A stretch of DNA of 9,674 bases. It comes from Opitutia bacterium (lineage in GTDB: Bacteria; Verrucomicrobiota; Verrucomicrobiia; Opitutales; UBA953). Location: positions 1-9,674 of the forward strand of contig CANCLV010000037.1 in NCBI GenBank assembly GCA_947378905.1, written 5' to 3'. The notes under the pieces are model-generated. The model saw only the letters and a program-made list of their open reading frames with translations. It had not been told where the DNA came from and made no database searches. The position numbers were made by a program, and so were the translations under genes. Below are positions 1-6,969 of the stretch, piece by piece (the stretch's first letter is position 1; every line of letters starts with the position of its first letter).

Positions 1-828
1 AAGGTCCAGAAAGACGTCGCCTACTTGGGCGAAACCAGAAAAGAAAAATCAGATATTTATGTGCCGTTGAGTCATGATGTTACTAAGCCATTGCCGGGCA
101 TTATTGTAATTCACGGTGGGGGATTTAATGACGGCGATAAAGCGAGAGGCCGTGAATTAAATATTTGTGAAAATTTAACCCTCCAAGGTTACGTGTGCAT
201 GAGTATTAACTATAAACTACGTCGCATGAAAGATCAGGTAACTTGGCCACAGAGTGTGCACGATGCTAAGGCCGCCGTTCGTTATATGCGAAAAGAAGCG
301 AAGAACCTTGGTGTTGATCCCGAGAAAATTGGAGTGATTGGTTGTTCCGCGGGTTGTAATTTGTCCATGATGCTGGCAGTGACTGGCCCGACAGATGGCT
401 TCGATCTAGTGAAAGACGAACCTTACCAAGATATCTCACCCAAGGTTTCATGCGCTGTTGGTTTCTATGGTGCAGTAGACTTGATTAATTACCACGACAT
501 GAAAATGTTCGCTAAAACACGCGAAGAGGCCCCCGAACTTTATAAAAAAGGATCTCCTATAAATTATTTAGACGCTAAGGATCCTCCCATGCTCTTGGTT
601 CATGGAACAGCCGATGTAACCGTACCCCTAAGCCAAAGTGAGACTTATTTGAAAATTGCTAAGGAAAAAGGAGCTAGCTGCTCATTAGAAATTATTCCCG
701 ATGCTCCGCATACTTTTGACTTACAGCCGAAACAGCGTGATTTGCGTCCACTGGTAACGGCATTTTTTGATCAACATTTGAAGGGTAAAAATCCAGTTAC
801 TGAAACTAAAACCCCTGCATCTAAATAA
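1..828 (+). CDS. Alpha/beta-hydrolase esterase (BD-FAE/acetyl-esterase-like), 5' end missing
   Basis: This is a serine hydrolase of the alpha/beta-hydrolase fold, probably an esterase that removes acyl groups from carbohydrate or other small esters. The frame is open from base 1, and the family-like segment KDVAYLGE lies before the first possible TTG start at 25, so the true start is upstream of the window. 275 residues are visible. The oxyanion-hole motif HGGGF is at 112-126. The nucleophile elbow G-C-S-A-G has its serine codon at 346-348. The catalytic Asp (HGTADVTVP) is at 613-615 and the catalytic His (APHTF) at 709-711, so the triad is complete. Any signal peptide would lie outside the window. 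It stops 3 bp before a secreted glycoside hydrolase on the same strand, which suggests co-transcription and a joint role in polysaccharide breakdown. The substrate is not readable from the sequence; a peptidase-S9-like role is a less likely alternative. Confidence 0.85.
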   Translation, partial: KVQKDVAYLGETRKEKSDIYVPLSHDVTKPLPGIIVIHGGGFNDGDKARGRELNICENLTLQGYVCMSINYKLRRMKDQVTWPQSVHDAKAAVRYMRKEAKNLGVDPEKIGVIGCSAGCNLSMMLAVTGPTDGFDLVKDEPYQDISPKVSCAVGFYGAVDLINYHDMKMFAKTREEAPELYKKGSPINYLDAKDPPMLLVHGTADVTVPLSQSETYLKIAKEKGASCSLEIIPDAPHTFDLQPKQRDLRPLVTAFFDQHLKGKNPVTETKTPASK

Positions 829-831
829 ATT

Positions 832-2187
832 ATGATTCGTTTTAGTATTTCTCTTTTAGCTATCGTTTTTGCGGTATCAGTCTTAAACGCAGAACAACAA
901 GTTGAGGTGGCAAAAAAACCTGGCGAAAAGTTTACGCTACAGAAAACGATAACCTTGGTGGATATGCCACCAGTTAAGGTCGACAGTGGATTAGATAAAT
1001 TTGGTGGAGTGGCTGAGCCAAAGCAAAAAGCAACGGGTTTCTTTCGTGCAGAAAATATTAATGGTCGTTGGTGGATTATCGACCCGGTTGGTGGCCGCTT
1101 TATTCACCGAGGTGTTGTTTCGGTAAACACTATTCAAACCGACGGTGCCAAAGAGGGGCTTGCCCAAAAGTTTAAGACCAAGGAAGGTTGGGCTCGGGCA
1201 ACCGCAAAGCAGCTGACAGAAAACGGCTTTAATGGCACGGGTTCGTGGACAGATGATACTTTATTTGAAGCTGTTGAGCCTCGTCTGGTTTCGACTAAAT
1301 TACTTTCGCTCATGGCGAGTTATGGAAAAACCAAAGGAGCTAAGATGGGTAGCGGTAATATGTCCTATCCTGGTGACTGTCCGTTTATATTTGATCCTGA
1401 GTTTGCAGAGTACTGTAAAAATGAGTGCCAGAAATTAATTAAGGACAAGAATGACCCTTGGCTCTTGGGCTATTTTACCGACAATGAAATGCCATGGAAA
1501 TTAAACCTCTTAGACAAGTTTCTTAAATTAAGTGATAATGATACGGGTCGTAAGGCTGCTGAAGATTGGTTGGTGAAAAATAAAATAAGTAAGGAGAAAA
1601 TCACTGACGAGAACCGTTCAGCTTTTTTAGAATACGCTGCTGGCTATTATTTCAAAATCACAACGACTGCGATTCGAGCGTCTGACCCTAATCACATGAT
1701 CCTAGGCGCACGCTATCACTCAGCTGCCTATAATTTTCCAGCAGTATTTAAAGCGGCGGGTCGTTACTGTGATATCATCTCAGTTAACTATTACTGGGCA
1801 TGGACTCCTAGTAATGAGCTGATGGATATGTGGCTGAAGAACGCGCAAAAGCCTTTTATCATTACAGAATGGTATGCGAAGGCAGAAGACAGTGGAATGG
1901 GAAACAAGGGCGGTGCAGGTTGGCTCGTGCGTACGCAAAAAGATCGTGGTGCATATTACCAAAATTTCACTCTCTCGCTACTAAGGCATCAAGGCTGTGT
2001 GGGCTGGCATTGGTTTAAGTATGCCGATAACGACCCAGACGCCAAAGGGGTTGATCCATCAAATTTAGATTCCAACAAGGGTATTGTTACGGCTCGTTAT
2101 ATGCCCTACGCGCCATTGCTGGACGCCATGCGTGAACTCAATCAGCGCACCTACGGACTGATTGAAGTTATGGATAGGATGAAATAA
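832..2187 (+). CDS. Secreted clan GH-A glycoside hydrolase, GH50 beta-agarase-like
   Basis: The 451-residue product is a probable exported polysaccharide hydrolase. Residues 1-20 form a signal peptide: a short basic start, a hydrophobic core, and a likely cut after LNA at residue 20. Residues 69-98 carry a GFFR...NGRWWIIDPVGGRF block, which resembles the start of the catalytic barrel in agarase-type enzymes. GYFTDNEMPW at 213-222 gives the Asn-Glu pair typical of clan GH-A, with E219 the likely acid/base. PFIITEWYAKA places the likely nucleophile at E346. GWHWFKYAD further on fits the end of the barrel. The product is short compared with many GH50 enzymes and has no visible accessory binding domain. 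The ATG is 3 bp after the esterase stop and has no Shine-Dalgarno sequence, so translational coupling is likely. The retaining GH-A mechanism is well supported; agar as substrate is inference, and a related beta-galactosidase or other algal-glycan hydrolase is possible. Confidence 0.75.
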   Translation: MIRFSISLLAIVFAVSVLNAEQQVEVAKKPGEKFTLQKTITLVDMPPVKVDSGLDKFGGVAEPKQKATGFFRAENINGRWWIIDPVGGRFIHRGVVSVNTIQTDGAKEGLAQKFKTKEGWARATAKQLTENGFNGTGSWTDDTLFEAVEPRLVSTKLLSLMASYGKTKGAKMGSGNMSYPGDCPFIFDPEFAEYCKNECQKLIKDKNDPWLLGYFTDNEMPWKLNLLDKFLKLSDNDTGRKAAEDWLVKNKISKEKITDENRSAFLEYAAGYYFKITTTAIRASDPNHMILGARYHSAAYNFPAVFKAAGRYCDIISVNYYWAWTPSNELMDMWLKNAQKPFIITEWYAKAEDSGMGNKGGAGWLVRTQKDRGAYYQNFTLSLLRHQGCVGWHWFKYADNDPDAKGVDPSNLDSNKGIVTARYMPYAPLLDAMRELNQRTYGLIEVMDRMK

Positions 2188-2191
2188 TTTC

Positions 2192-2584
2192 TTATTTATC
2201 CCACTCGAGGGCGCCGCGCTTAATTTCATAAGCGAGCCCGAGAATGAGCGTGAAAAGAAATACCCCGGTGGCTGCCGTGATGGCGATGCCTGACGCTAAA
2301 AATTCGCGATAAACTAAAGCCCAAGGAACGAGGAATACTACTTCGATGTCGAACAGGATGAAAAGCATCGCAGTCACGTAAAACTTAACGGCGAAACGTG
2401 GATGTACTTTGCCCTCAGCAGGAAGCCCGCACTCGTATGCTTTATCTTTAATATAATTTCCTTTAGCGCGCTGACCAAAAATGTGACTCGCAGCTAAGAT
2501 GATTGCGGGCAGCATCAGACCTAGCCCGGCTTGGATTAAAACAGGAAGGTAGGTTGATAATGTTTGGACTTCGGCGATGACCAT
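2192..2584 (-). CDS. nuoA: NADH-quinone oxidoreductase subunit A
   Basis: This is a membrane subunit of respiratory complex I (NDH-1), which couples NADH oxidation and quinone reduction to ion pumping. With the ATG at 2584 the product is 130 residues, a normal family length. It has three hydrophobic segments at about residues 11-35, 67-90 and 98-119. The family signatures are clear: YECG at 50-53 in the first loop, and FYVTAMLFILFDIEVVFL with the conserved D79 and E81, followed by PWA. The frame can be extended to a TTG at 2623, but that would add 13 residues read through a terminator hairpin, so the ATG is preferred. No Shine-Dalgarno sequence is seen. No nuoB or other complex I gene is visible: the next gene on the left is convergent and ends 4 bp away. 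The rest of the complex must be encoded elsewhere, or this is an extra copy. Confidence 0.93.
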   Translation of the reverse strand: MVIAEVQTLSTYLPVLIQAGLGLMLPAIILAASHIFGQRAKGNYIKDKAYECGLPAEGKVHPRFAVKFYVTAMLFILFDIEVVFLVPWALVYREFLASGIAITAATGVFLFTLILGLAYEIKRGALEWDK

Positions 2585-2598
2585 TGCTGATAGACACG

Positions 2599-2631
2599 AA
2601 AAAGCCCTTGGCCAAAGTTGCAAGGGCTTTT
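2599..2631 (-). terminator. Intrinsic terminator after the ABC/DUF4340 operon
   Basis: A perfect 11-bp inverted repeat (AAAAGCCCTTG at 2600-2610, CAAGGGCTTTT at 2621-2631) encloses a 10-base loop. On the minus strand the stem ends in five T residues, the form of a rho-independent terminator, and it begins 14 bases after the DUF4340 stop codon. On the plus strand the same stem ends in four T residues, so it may also stop transcripts coming from the glycoside hydrolase gene, which has no terminator of its own. The T-run ends only 14 bases before the nuoA ATG. Confidence 0.8.
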
Positions 2632-2644
2632 GTAAAACGCCTAA

Positions 2645-3610
2645 TTATTTGGCATTTTCGCTCGGCGGATTTAATCTTTTATTAAGATCTGCTGTGGATG
2701 TAGGAATTTGCTCGATTAGCCAGGAAGGGCATAAAAACTCAGCCTTTTGCCCAACTCGGTTGATTTTATTTTGTGAATCCGAGTGTTGAGCCCGTACGAA
2801 ATATTTAGGCTCTTTGGCTTCAGAATTAGATTCTTTTGCCCATGTCGTGGTGATTGAACTGCCATTAAATAATTCAAAAACTATCGTGCTAGAGAGTTTA
2901 AACGCCTGTTCGGTAGTTGGGCTGCCTTTACCTTGGGCCTCTATAGTACGCAGTGTAGAAAGATTGAGCACGAAGTCCTCTACCCATGGATTTTCTTTAT
3001 CATTAAATTTTTTATCTTTATCAGCTCGGCTAAAAGTAGTTTTCTCATCTGCAAATTTAAAGGTCACACTTTTTACCTCTTCAGGCTTAAACGAATATAA
3101 AATAGGATTAAGCCAGGCGACGGGATCTGCTTCAATGTATCCGGTGAAATTTGTGCGAATAGCCGAAGTTTCACCCTGTATGCGCATGGCGTTGCCGAGC
3201 GCATCATCAGTCGGCTTACCTACCTCCGCCGCAAAAGTCTCACCATTTTCACCGGTGATTAAAATTAATGTGTCTGACAGGTTAAGTTTTTCGATTCGCT
3301 TCGGATTACTGGTGAGCAAGCCGAAGTTTTCAGTTTTCTGTAGTGAAGCGATTAATGGTAAGAGGCGGTTTTCAACATCTACGGGCAGATCGAATCGCTC
3401 TTTGATTACCCAGTCACCGTTGACATGTTCAATCGTTGATGTTTTTCCACCGCTCTTAATAACCAGGCGAGCGGGATGATTAAGAATTTCGTTATCAATT
3501 AAGGGTTTGGTCGAGAGCTTAACCTCTTCGCTGGATTTATTTATATTTAATACAAGTAAAGTGACTAGTCCTAGTAGTAGTGTACTGATTAAGAGAGTTT
3601 TATTTCGCAT
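2645..3610 (-). CDS. DUF4340-type membrane-anchored protein of a Gld-like ABC system
   Basis: The 321-residue protein has one N-terminal hydrophobic segment (about residues 5-22), after which the whole chain is hydrophilic, as expected for a membrane-anchored extracytoplasmic protein. The body has a beta-rich pattern with features typical of DUF4340: a segment such as ARLVIKSGGKTSTIEHVNGDWVIKE, then DLPVDVENRLLPLIASLQ, then EVGKPTDDALGNAMRIQG. No catalytic motif is visible. DUF4340 proteins are commonly encoded directly after GldG-like genes, as here, where the gap is 5 bp; the biochemical role of the family is unknown. The start ATG has no Shine-Dalgarno sequence, so translation probably depends on coupling to the preceding gene. 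It is the last gene before the terminator. The family call rests on pattern and context rather than on a search. Confidence 0.78.
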   Translation of the reverse strand: MRNKTLLISTLLLGLVTLLVLNINKSSEEVKLSTKPLIDNEILNHPARLVIKSGGKTSTIEHVNGDWVIKERFDLPVDVENRLLPLIASLQKTENFGLLTSNPKRIEKLNLSDTLILITGENGETFAAEVGKPTDDALGNAMRIQGETSAIRTNFTGYIEADPVAWLNPILYSFKPEEVKSVTFKFADEKTTFSRADKDKKFNDKENPWVEDFVLNLSTLRTIEAQGKGSPTTEQAFKLSSTIVFELFNGSSITTTWAKESNSEAKEPKYFVRAQHSDSQNKINRVGQKAEFLCPSWLIEQIPTSTADLNKRLNPPSENAK

Positions 3611-3615
3611 AGGAT

Positions 3616-5490
3616 TTAGGCGATTTTACGACGACGATAGAGTGTGTAGAGTAGTCCAAGAAGAGCGGCGATAGCGGGCCCGATGAGCAGATTGATAATT
3701 TGTAATCTGCGGCCGAGAGAGTTGACGTCTTCATTTAATCCGCGACGAATAATTCTTCGCTCTTCTGACAATTTTTCTATTTCAGCTTGGAATCTTTCGA
3801 GCTCTTTCTGCATTTCGGGAGTAATTACTAGGCCTTTGGATAGGTCACCGCCCGAACGTTTCGATATTTCAGTAATTTTATTATTCGCCGCTTCTATGCT
3901 TTTCTCAATTTGATCGAGTTTCGATTGGTATTTAATTTGAGCTTCACGTTCAAGGTTAGCAACTACCTTGAAGGGGCGAAGTGATGTACCCTTGGCGCGC
4001 AGACTAACTAAATCATTGCTGCCACCCAGGCTTTCAAGTGCGCTCACTACAAATTTCAAATTATCATTAATTTCTTCAGCGACCACTTGTCCATTGAGTT
4101 GTCTTTGTCGGACGGTAAACGGATCCAAAAGAAAATCTGAATCGGCAACGACTAGTAATTTTCCAGGTTTGGCCGATTCTTTTAAATGAACAGTCTTAGA
4201 GGGTGCCGCTGGTTTTTTGTTATCGGTCGGTGCACCCAAGGGGAATGCGGATGGGAAGTTTCCAGTAAACAGAGCGGCTAAGATTTTGGCTTCCTTATTC
4301 ACGGCAAAACTCGCGGTAGTTTTTTCGAATGGTCCGGCATTCGCGATACTGGTAGCGACTGAACCTGAGGTGGAATTCTTAAGGACAATCAGTGGTTCCA
4401 TCTTAAGACGTTTCTCTGCACCCGAAATTAAACTTATTTTACCTGCTTCCATGAAAGAAATTTCACGCAGAGAGGATACCAGCATTGAGTCTTTGGCAAA
4501 AGATTCGGAACTCACTGAGAATGCGGCAGGATATTGGATGGGCTGTCCGCGTGAACCGCGAATCGCGACAGAGTGTTCCGCATCGCCAGTCAGTGCTTCG
4601 ATATCTACAAAAACTCCCCAAGCTTTTAGCAAGGCGGGATCGCTCGCCGCGCCCATTGCCAACATAGGTGAAACTTGAAAGGGCATGCCACCTTGTTGGT
4701 ATTTTTGGAAACGCGAGAGCGGGTCGATGGCAGCAAAGACTGAGCCGCCATTAAGAAGAAATTGATCGATTGAATACGCGAGCTTGTCGGAGAGATTATG
4801 CGGATGAATTAGAAGAACAACGCTGGTGTCTTTAGGTAATTCTTCGGATTGATTGCTTAATGCCGTAACTTCGTAGGTTTGGCTTAATTCCGAAATCAGA
4901 ACATCTGCTGGGCCTGGCTCTTGCTGTCCGCCTTGGGGAAGTCCGGTAGTAATCGCCAAAGTGCTAATCAGGGCGAGCTTGGGTCGCTCCAAGCGCATCG
5001 CCGAGGTGATTAATTTTGAGATATCGTACTCCAGGAATTTTTCACGACTTGGGTCAAAAATATTAATCACTTTAACCGTGTCGGCTTGTTGTGCGGTGAG
5101 CCCTAAATACGCCGTACCATTGAGTGCACCCATTCCACTTAAGGCATAGCGTTGTGCACGTTGTTCATCTTTGGTGTCGGGCTTGGGGTCGGTTAAGACT
5201 AATTTAATTTTTCCTTTCGATGCGGCTACGTATTCGCGAAGAAGTACCTCGATGCGACGAGAGTAGCTTTCGAGGTAAGGACGTAATTTCACATCGGAGC
5301 GGCTGGCGTAGAGTTCTAGTGTTACTGGCTCCTCGATTTTATTTATAATTTTAAGTGAGCCTTCGGAGAGTGTGAAGGTTTGGTCTTCTGTGAGATCTGC
5401 ACGGGGGCTGATGGTGCTAACGAGAAGATTAACAAAGAAAGCGGCGGCGATGACCGCGAAGACAGCTAAGAAAGTTTGGAAGCGTGACAT
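3616..5490 (-). CDS. GldG-like ABC transporter auxiliary protein
   Basis: The 624-residue protein has the layout of the GldG/ABC_transp_aux family. There is an N-terminal membrane segment (about 7-27), followed by the family hallmark DLTEDQTFTLSEGS near 32-45. A large extracytoplasmic domain follows, with an EPVTLELYASR strand and later a VADSDFLLDPF segment. A charged coiled-coil pair spans about 512-592, broken by a Gly-rich turn. A final membrane helix (598-618) ends in a basic tail, RRRKIA. In Bacteroidetes, GldG works with GldA and GldF in gliding motility; elsewhere the role of such complexes is unsettled. Here it follows the permease gene by 6 bp and precedes the DUF4340 gene by 5 bp, in the usual order for this cassette. 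No Shine-Dalgarno sequence precedes the ATG. Confidence 0.87.
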   Translation of the reverse strand: MSRFQTFLAVFAVIAAAFFVNLLVSTISPRADLTEDQTFTLSEGSLKIINKIEEPVTLELYASRSDVKLRPYLESYSRRIEVLLREYVAASKGKIKLVLTDPKPDTKDEQRAQRYALSGMGALNGTAYLGLTAQQADTVKVINIFDPSREKFLEYDISKLITSAMRLERPKLALISTLAITTGLPQGGQQEPGPADVLISELSQTYEVTALSNQSEELPKDTSVVLLIHPHNLSDKLAYSIDQFLLNGGSVFAAIDPLSRFQKYQQGGMPFQVSPMLAMGAASDPALLKAWGVFVDIEALTGDAEHSVAIRGSRGQPIQYPAAFSVSSESFAKDSMLVSSLREISFMEAGKISLISGAEKRLKMEPLIVLKNSTSGSVATSIANAGPFEKTTASFAVNKEAKILAALFTGNFPSAFPLGAPTDNKKPAAPSKTVHLKESAKPGKLLVVADSDFLLDPFTVRQRQLNGQVVAEEINDNLKFVVSALESLGGSNDLVSLRAKGTSLRPFKVVANLEREAQIKYQSKLDQIEKSIEAANNKITEISKRSGGDLSKGLVITPEMQKELERFQAEIEKLSEERRIIRRGLNEDVNSLGRRLQIINLLIGPAIAALLGLLYTLYRRRKIA

Positions 5491-5496
5491 GTTAAA

Positions 5497-6258
5497 TTAG
5501 CGGCGTTCGATGATGATGGTGCTTAAGCCCAGTCCACCGAAGGAGAGGGTTAAGAAGTAAGCGACGGGTCTTAAATCAACTAGACCGAGAGTAAATGGTT
5601 CGAGATTACGCCAAAGTCCTATACGACGAACTTCTTCGATAATCGTGGGAGAAAATAAACCACCTATAAATTCATCAAATACACCGTAGCCAATCAGCAC
5701 GAGAAGGAAGCAGGCCAAGAATCCAGTAACGAATGCAATCACTTGATTGCGGGTAAGGGCTGAGGCGATGGATGCGATGCCGAGGCAAGCTCCCGCACAA
5801 AGCAGTGAGCCTATGTAGCCTGAAACAATGACGCCTACATCGGGGTCGCCGAGATAACCAATAGTAAAGGCAATCGGTAGAGTAATTAATAGAGCAGTCG
5901 CCAGAAAGAGCCAGGCGGCTAAGAATTTTCCAACCGCCACTTGCCAAACGGAAATAGGCCAAGTGAGTAAAAGTTCGATGGTTCCTTGGCGGCGTTCTTC
6001 AGCCCAGAGTCGGGCTCCCGCTGCAGGAGCTAGAAAAGCCCAGAGCCAAGGATGATAAAGAAAAAATCGATCCAGGTTGGCGACGCCTGCTTCATAAATA
6101 TTTCCAACGAAAAAGGCTAAGGAAATAGCGAAGGCATTGAAGACGGCTAAAAATACATAAGCGAGTGGAGTGCGAAAATATCCAGCAAACTCACGATTAA
6201 AAATTGCCCAGATGGCGGATGTTGCCCGTGGGGCGGGCGGAGAGGATTCGGAAGACAT
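5497..6258 (-). CDS. ABC-2 type permease (GldF-like)
   Basis: This is the membrane-spanning subunit of an ABC system. The 253 residues contain about six hydrophobic segments (near 32-52, 69-86, 108-135, 141-168, 172-192, 229-250). The stretch WAEERRQGTIELLLTWPIS (85-103) is the characteristic cytoplasmic coupling segment of ABC-2/GldF-type permeases, which contacts the ATPase. A FNREFAGYFRTPLAYVF segment before the first membrane helix is also family-typical. The gene lies 3 bp after the ATPase gene and 6 bp before the GldG-like gene, so the three subunits are almost certainly made together. The transported substrate, if any, cannot be told from the sequence. The start follows the upstream stop as TAA-TTT-ATG, without a Shine-Dalgarno sequence. 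Confidence 0.9.
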   Translation of the reverse strand: MSSESSPPAPRATSAIWAIFNREFAGYFRTPLAYVFLAVFNAFAISLAFFVGNIYEAGVANLDRFFLYHPWLWAFLAPAAGARLWAEERRQGTIELLLTWPISVWQVAVGKFLAAWLFLATALLITLPIAFTIGYLGDPDVGVIVSGYIGSLLCAGACLGIASIASALTRNQVIAFVTGFLACFLLVLIGYGVFDEFIGGLFSPTIIEEVRRIGLWRNLEPFTLGLVDLRPVAYFLTLSFGGLGLSTIIIERR

Positions 6259-6261
6259 AAA

Positions 6262-6966
6262 TTATGCAGTGAGTTTGCGGAATACTTCGTTTAAGTCGCT
6301 TCCGCGTTGGAGGAATGCTTCTTTGGATTCATCGCAACGGACTTCGCCGTGAGCGATGACGATGACGCGAGTACACAGTTCATCAATTTCCTCGAGGATA
6401 TGGGTAGAGACGATGACTGCTTTACGTGAAGCCATTTCTTTCAGGATGCGTCGCACTTCGAATTTTTGATTGGGGTCGAGTCCGTCGGTTGGTTCATCTA
6501 GAATTAATACTTCGGGGTCGTGAATGACTGCTTGAGCAAAGCCGAGGCGCATACGATAGCCTTTAGAGAGTGTATCGACAGTTTGGTGGGCGACTTCATT
6601 GAGTCGGCATAACTCGAGGGTTTTCTTAACTTTTTCCGATGGATTGGGCAGATTACGAAGATCGGCAGCGAAACGTAAAAATTCTCTTACGGTCATTTCA
6701 CTATAAGCTGGGGCGCCTTCAGGAGAGTAGCCTAGATGTGTTTTTGCTTCGATGGGATTGGCTGATACATCAAAGCCTGCGACGTTAGCCTCGCCGTGAT
6801 CAGCGCGAAGGTGTCCGGCGATTAATTTCATGGTGGTGGATTTACCTGCACCATTAGGGCCGAGGAAGCCTACGACTTCACCACGTTCGACGGAGAAGGA
6901 AATGCCACGGACAGCATGAATCGATCCGTAAGATTTTTTTAAATTTTTAACTTCGATAAGAGCCAT
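6262..6966 (-). CDS. ABC transporter ATP-binding protein (GldA-like)
   Basis: This is the cytoplasmic ATPase that powers the adjacent GldF-like permease. All nucleotide-binding motifs are intact in 234 residues: Walker A GPNGAGKST at 36-44, signature LSKGYRMR at 133-140, Walker B VLILDEP at 153-159 with catalytic E158, and the switch histidine H189 in STHI. The Q-loop position carries Glu (GYSPEGAPAY, E83) instead of Gln, a variation I associate with GldA/NosF-type ATPases rather than a defect. The size is that of a bare nucleotide-binding domain with a short tail. The gene starts 3 bp after the MscS stop (TAG-TTT-ATG) and ends 3 bp before the permease, so it sits in the middle of the operon. 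An energised ABC complex is certain; gliding itself is not implied. Confidence 0.93.
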   Translation of the reverse strand: MALIEVKNLKKSYGSIHAVRGISFSVERGEVVGFLGPNGAGKSTTMKLIAGHLRADHGEANVAGFDVSANPIEAKTHLGYSPEGAPAYSEMTVREFLRFAADLRNLPNPSEKVKKTLELCRLNEVAHQTVDTLSKGYRMRLGFAQAVIHDPEVLILDEPTDGLDPNQKFEVRRILKEMASRKAVIVSTHILEEIDELCTRVIVIAHGEVRCDESKEAFLQRGSDLNEVFRKLTA

Positions 6967-6969
6967 AAA

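Noticed and set aside
25..27. TTG at 25 as the true start of the esterase gene
   Set aside because: The frame is open to base 1 and the residues before the TTG look like family sequence, so the gene continues upstream of the window.
2585..2612. A promoter for nuoA on the minus strand (TTGGCC, 17 bp, TATCAG)
   Set aside because: The spacing fits, but the -10-like hexamer ends two bases before the ATG, so transcription would start inside the coding region, and both hexamers are weak and lie largely in the terminator stem.
2585..2623. Extended nuoA start at TTG 2623
   Set aside because: The added residues are read through one arm and the loop of a terminator hairpin and do not resemble the NuoA N-terminus; ATG 2584 gives a normal length.
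2814..3479. Long plus-strand open frame (221 codons) opposite the DUF4340 gene
   Set aside because: It is fully antisense to a convincing gene in a tight operon, its product has low-complexity Ser/Leu-rich composition without domain-like features, and it has no start context. It is a shadow frame.
4217..4678. Plus-strand open frame of 153 codons opposite the GldG-like gene
   Set aside because: It lies wholly inside and antisense to the GldG-like coding region; no recognisable motif and no independent promoter or ribosome site.
6715..6723. Loss of the Q-loop glutamine in the ABC ATPase as a sign of inactivity
   Set aside because: A Pro-Glu at this place is common in GldA/NosF-like ATPases as I know them, and every other nucleotide-binding motif is intact.
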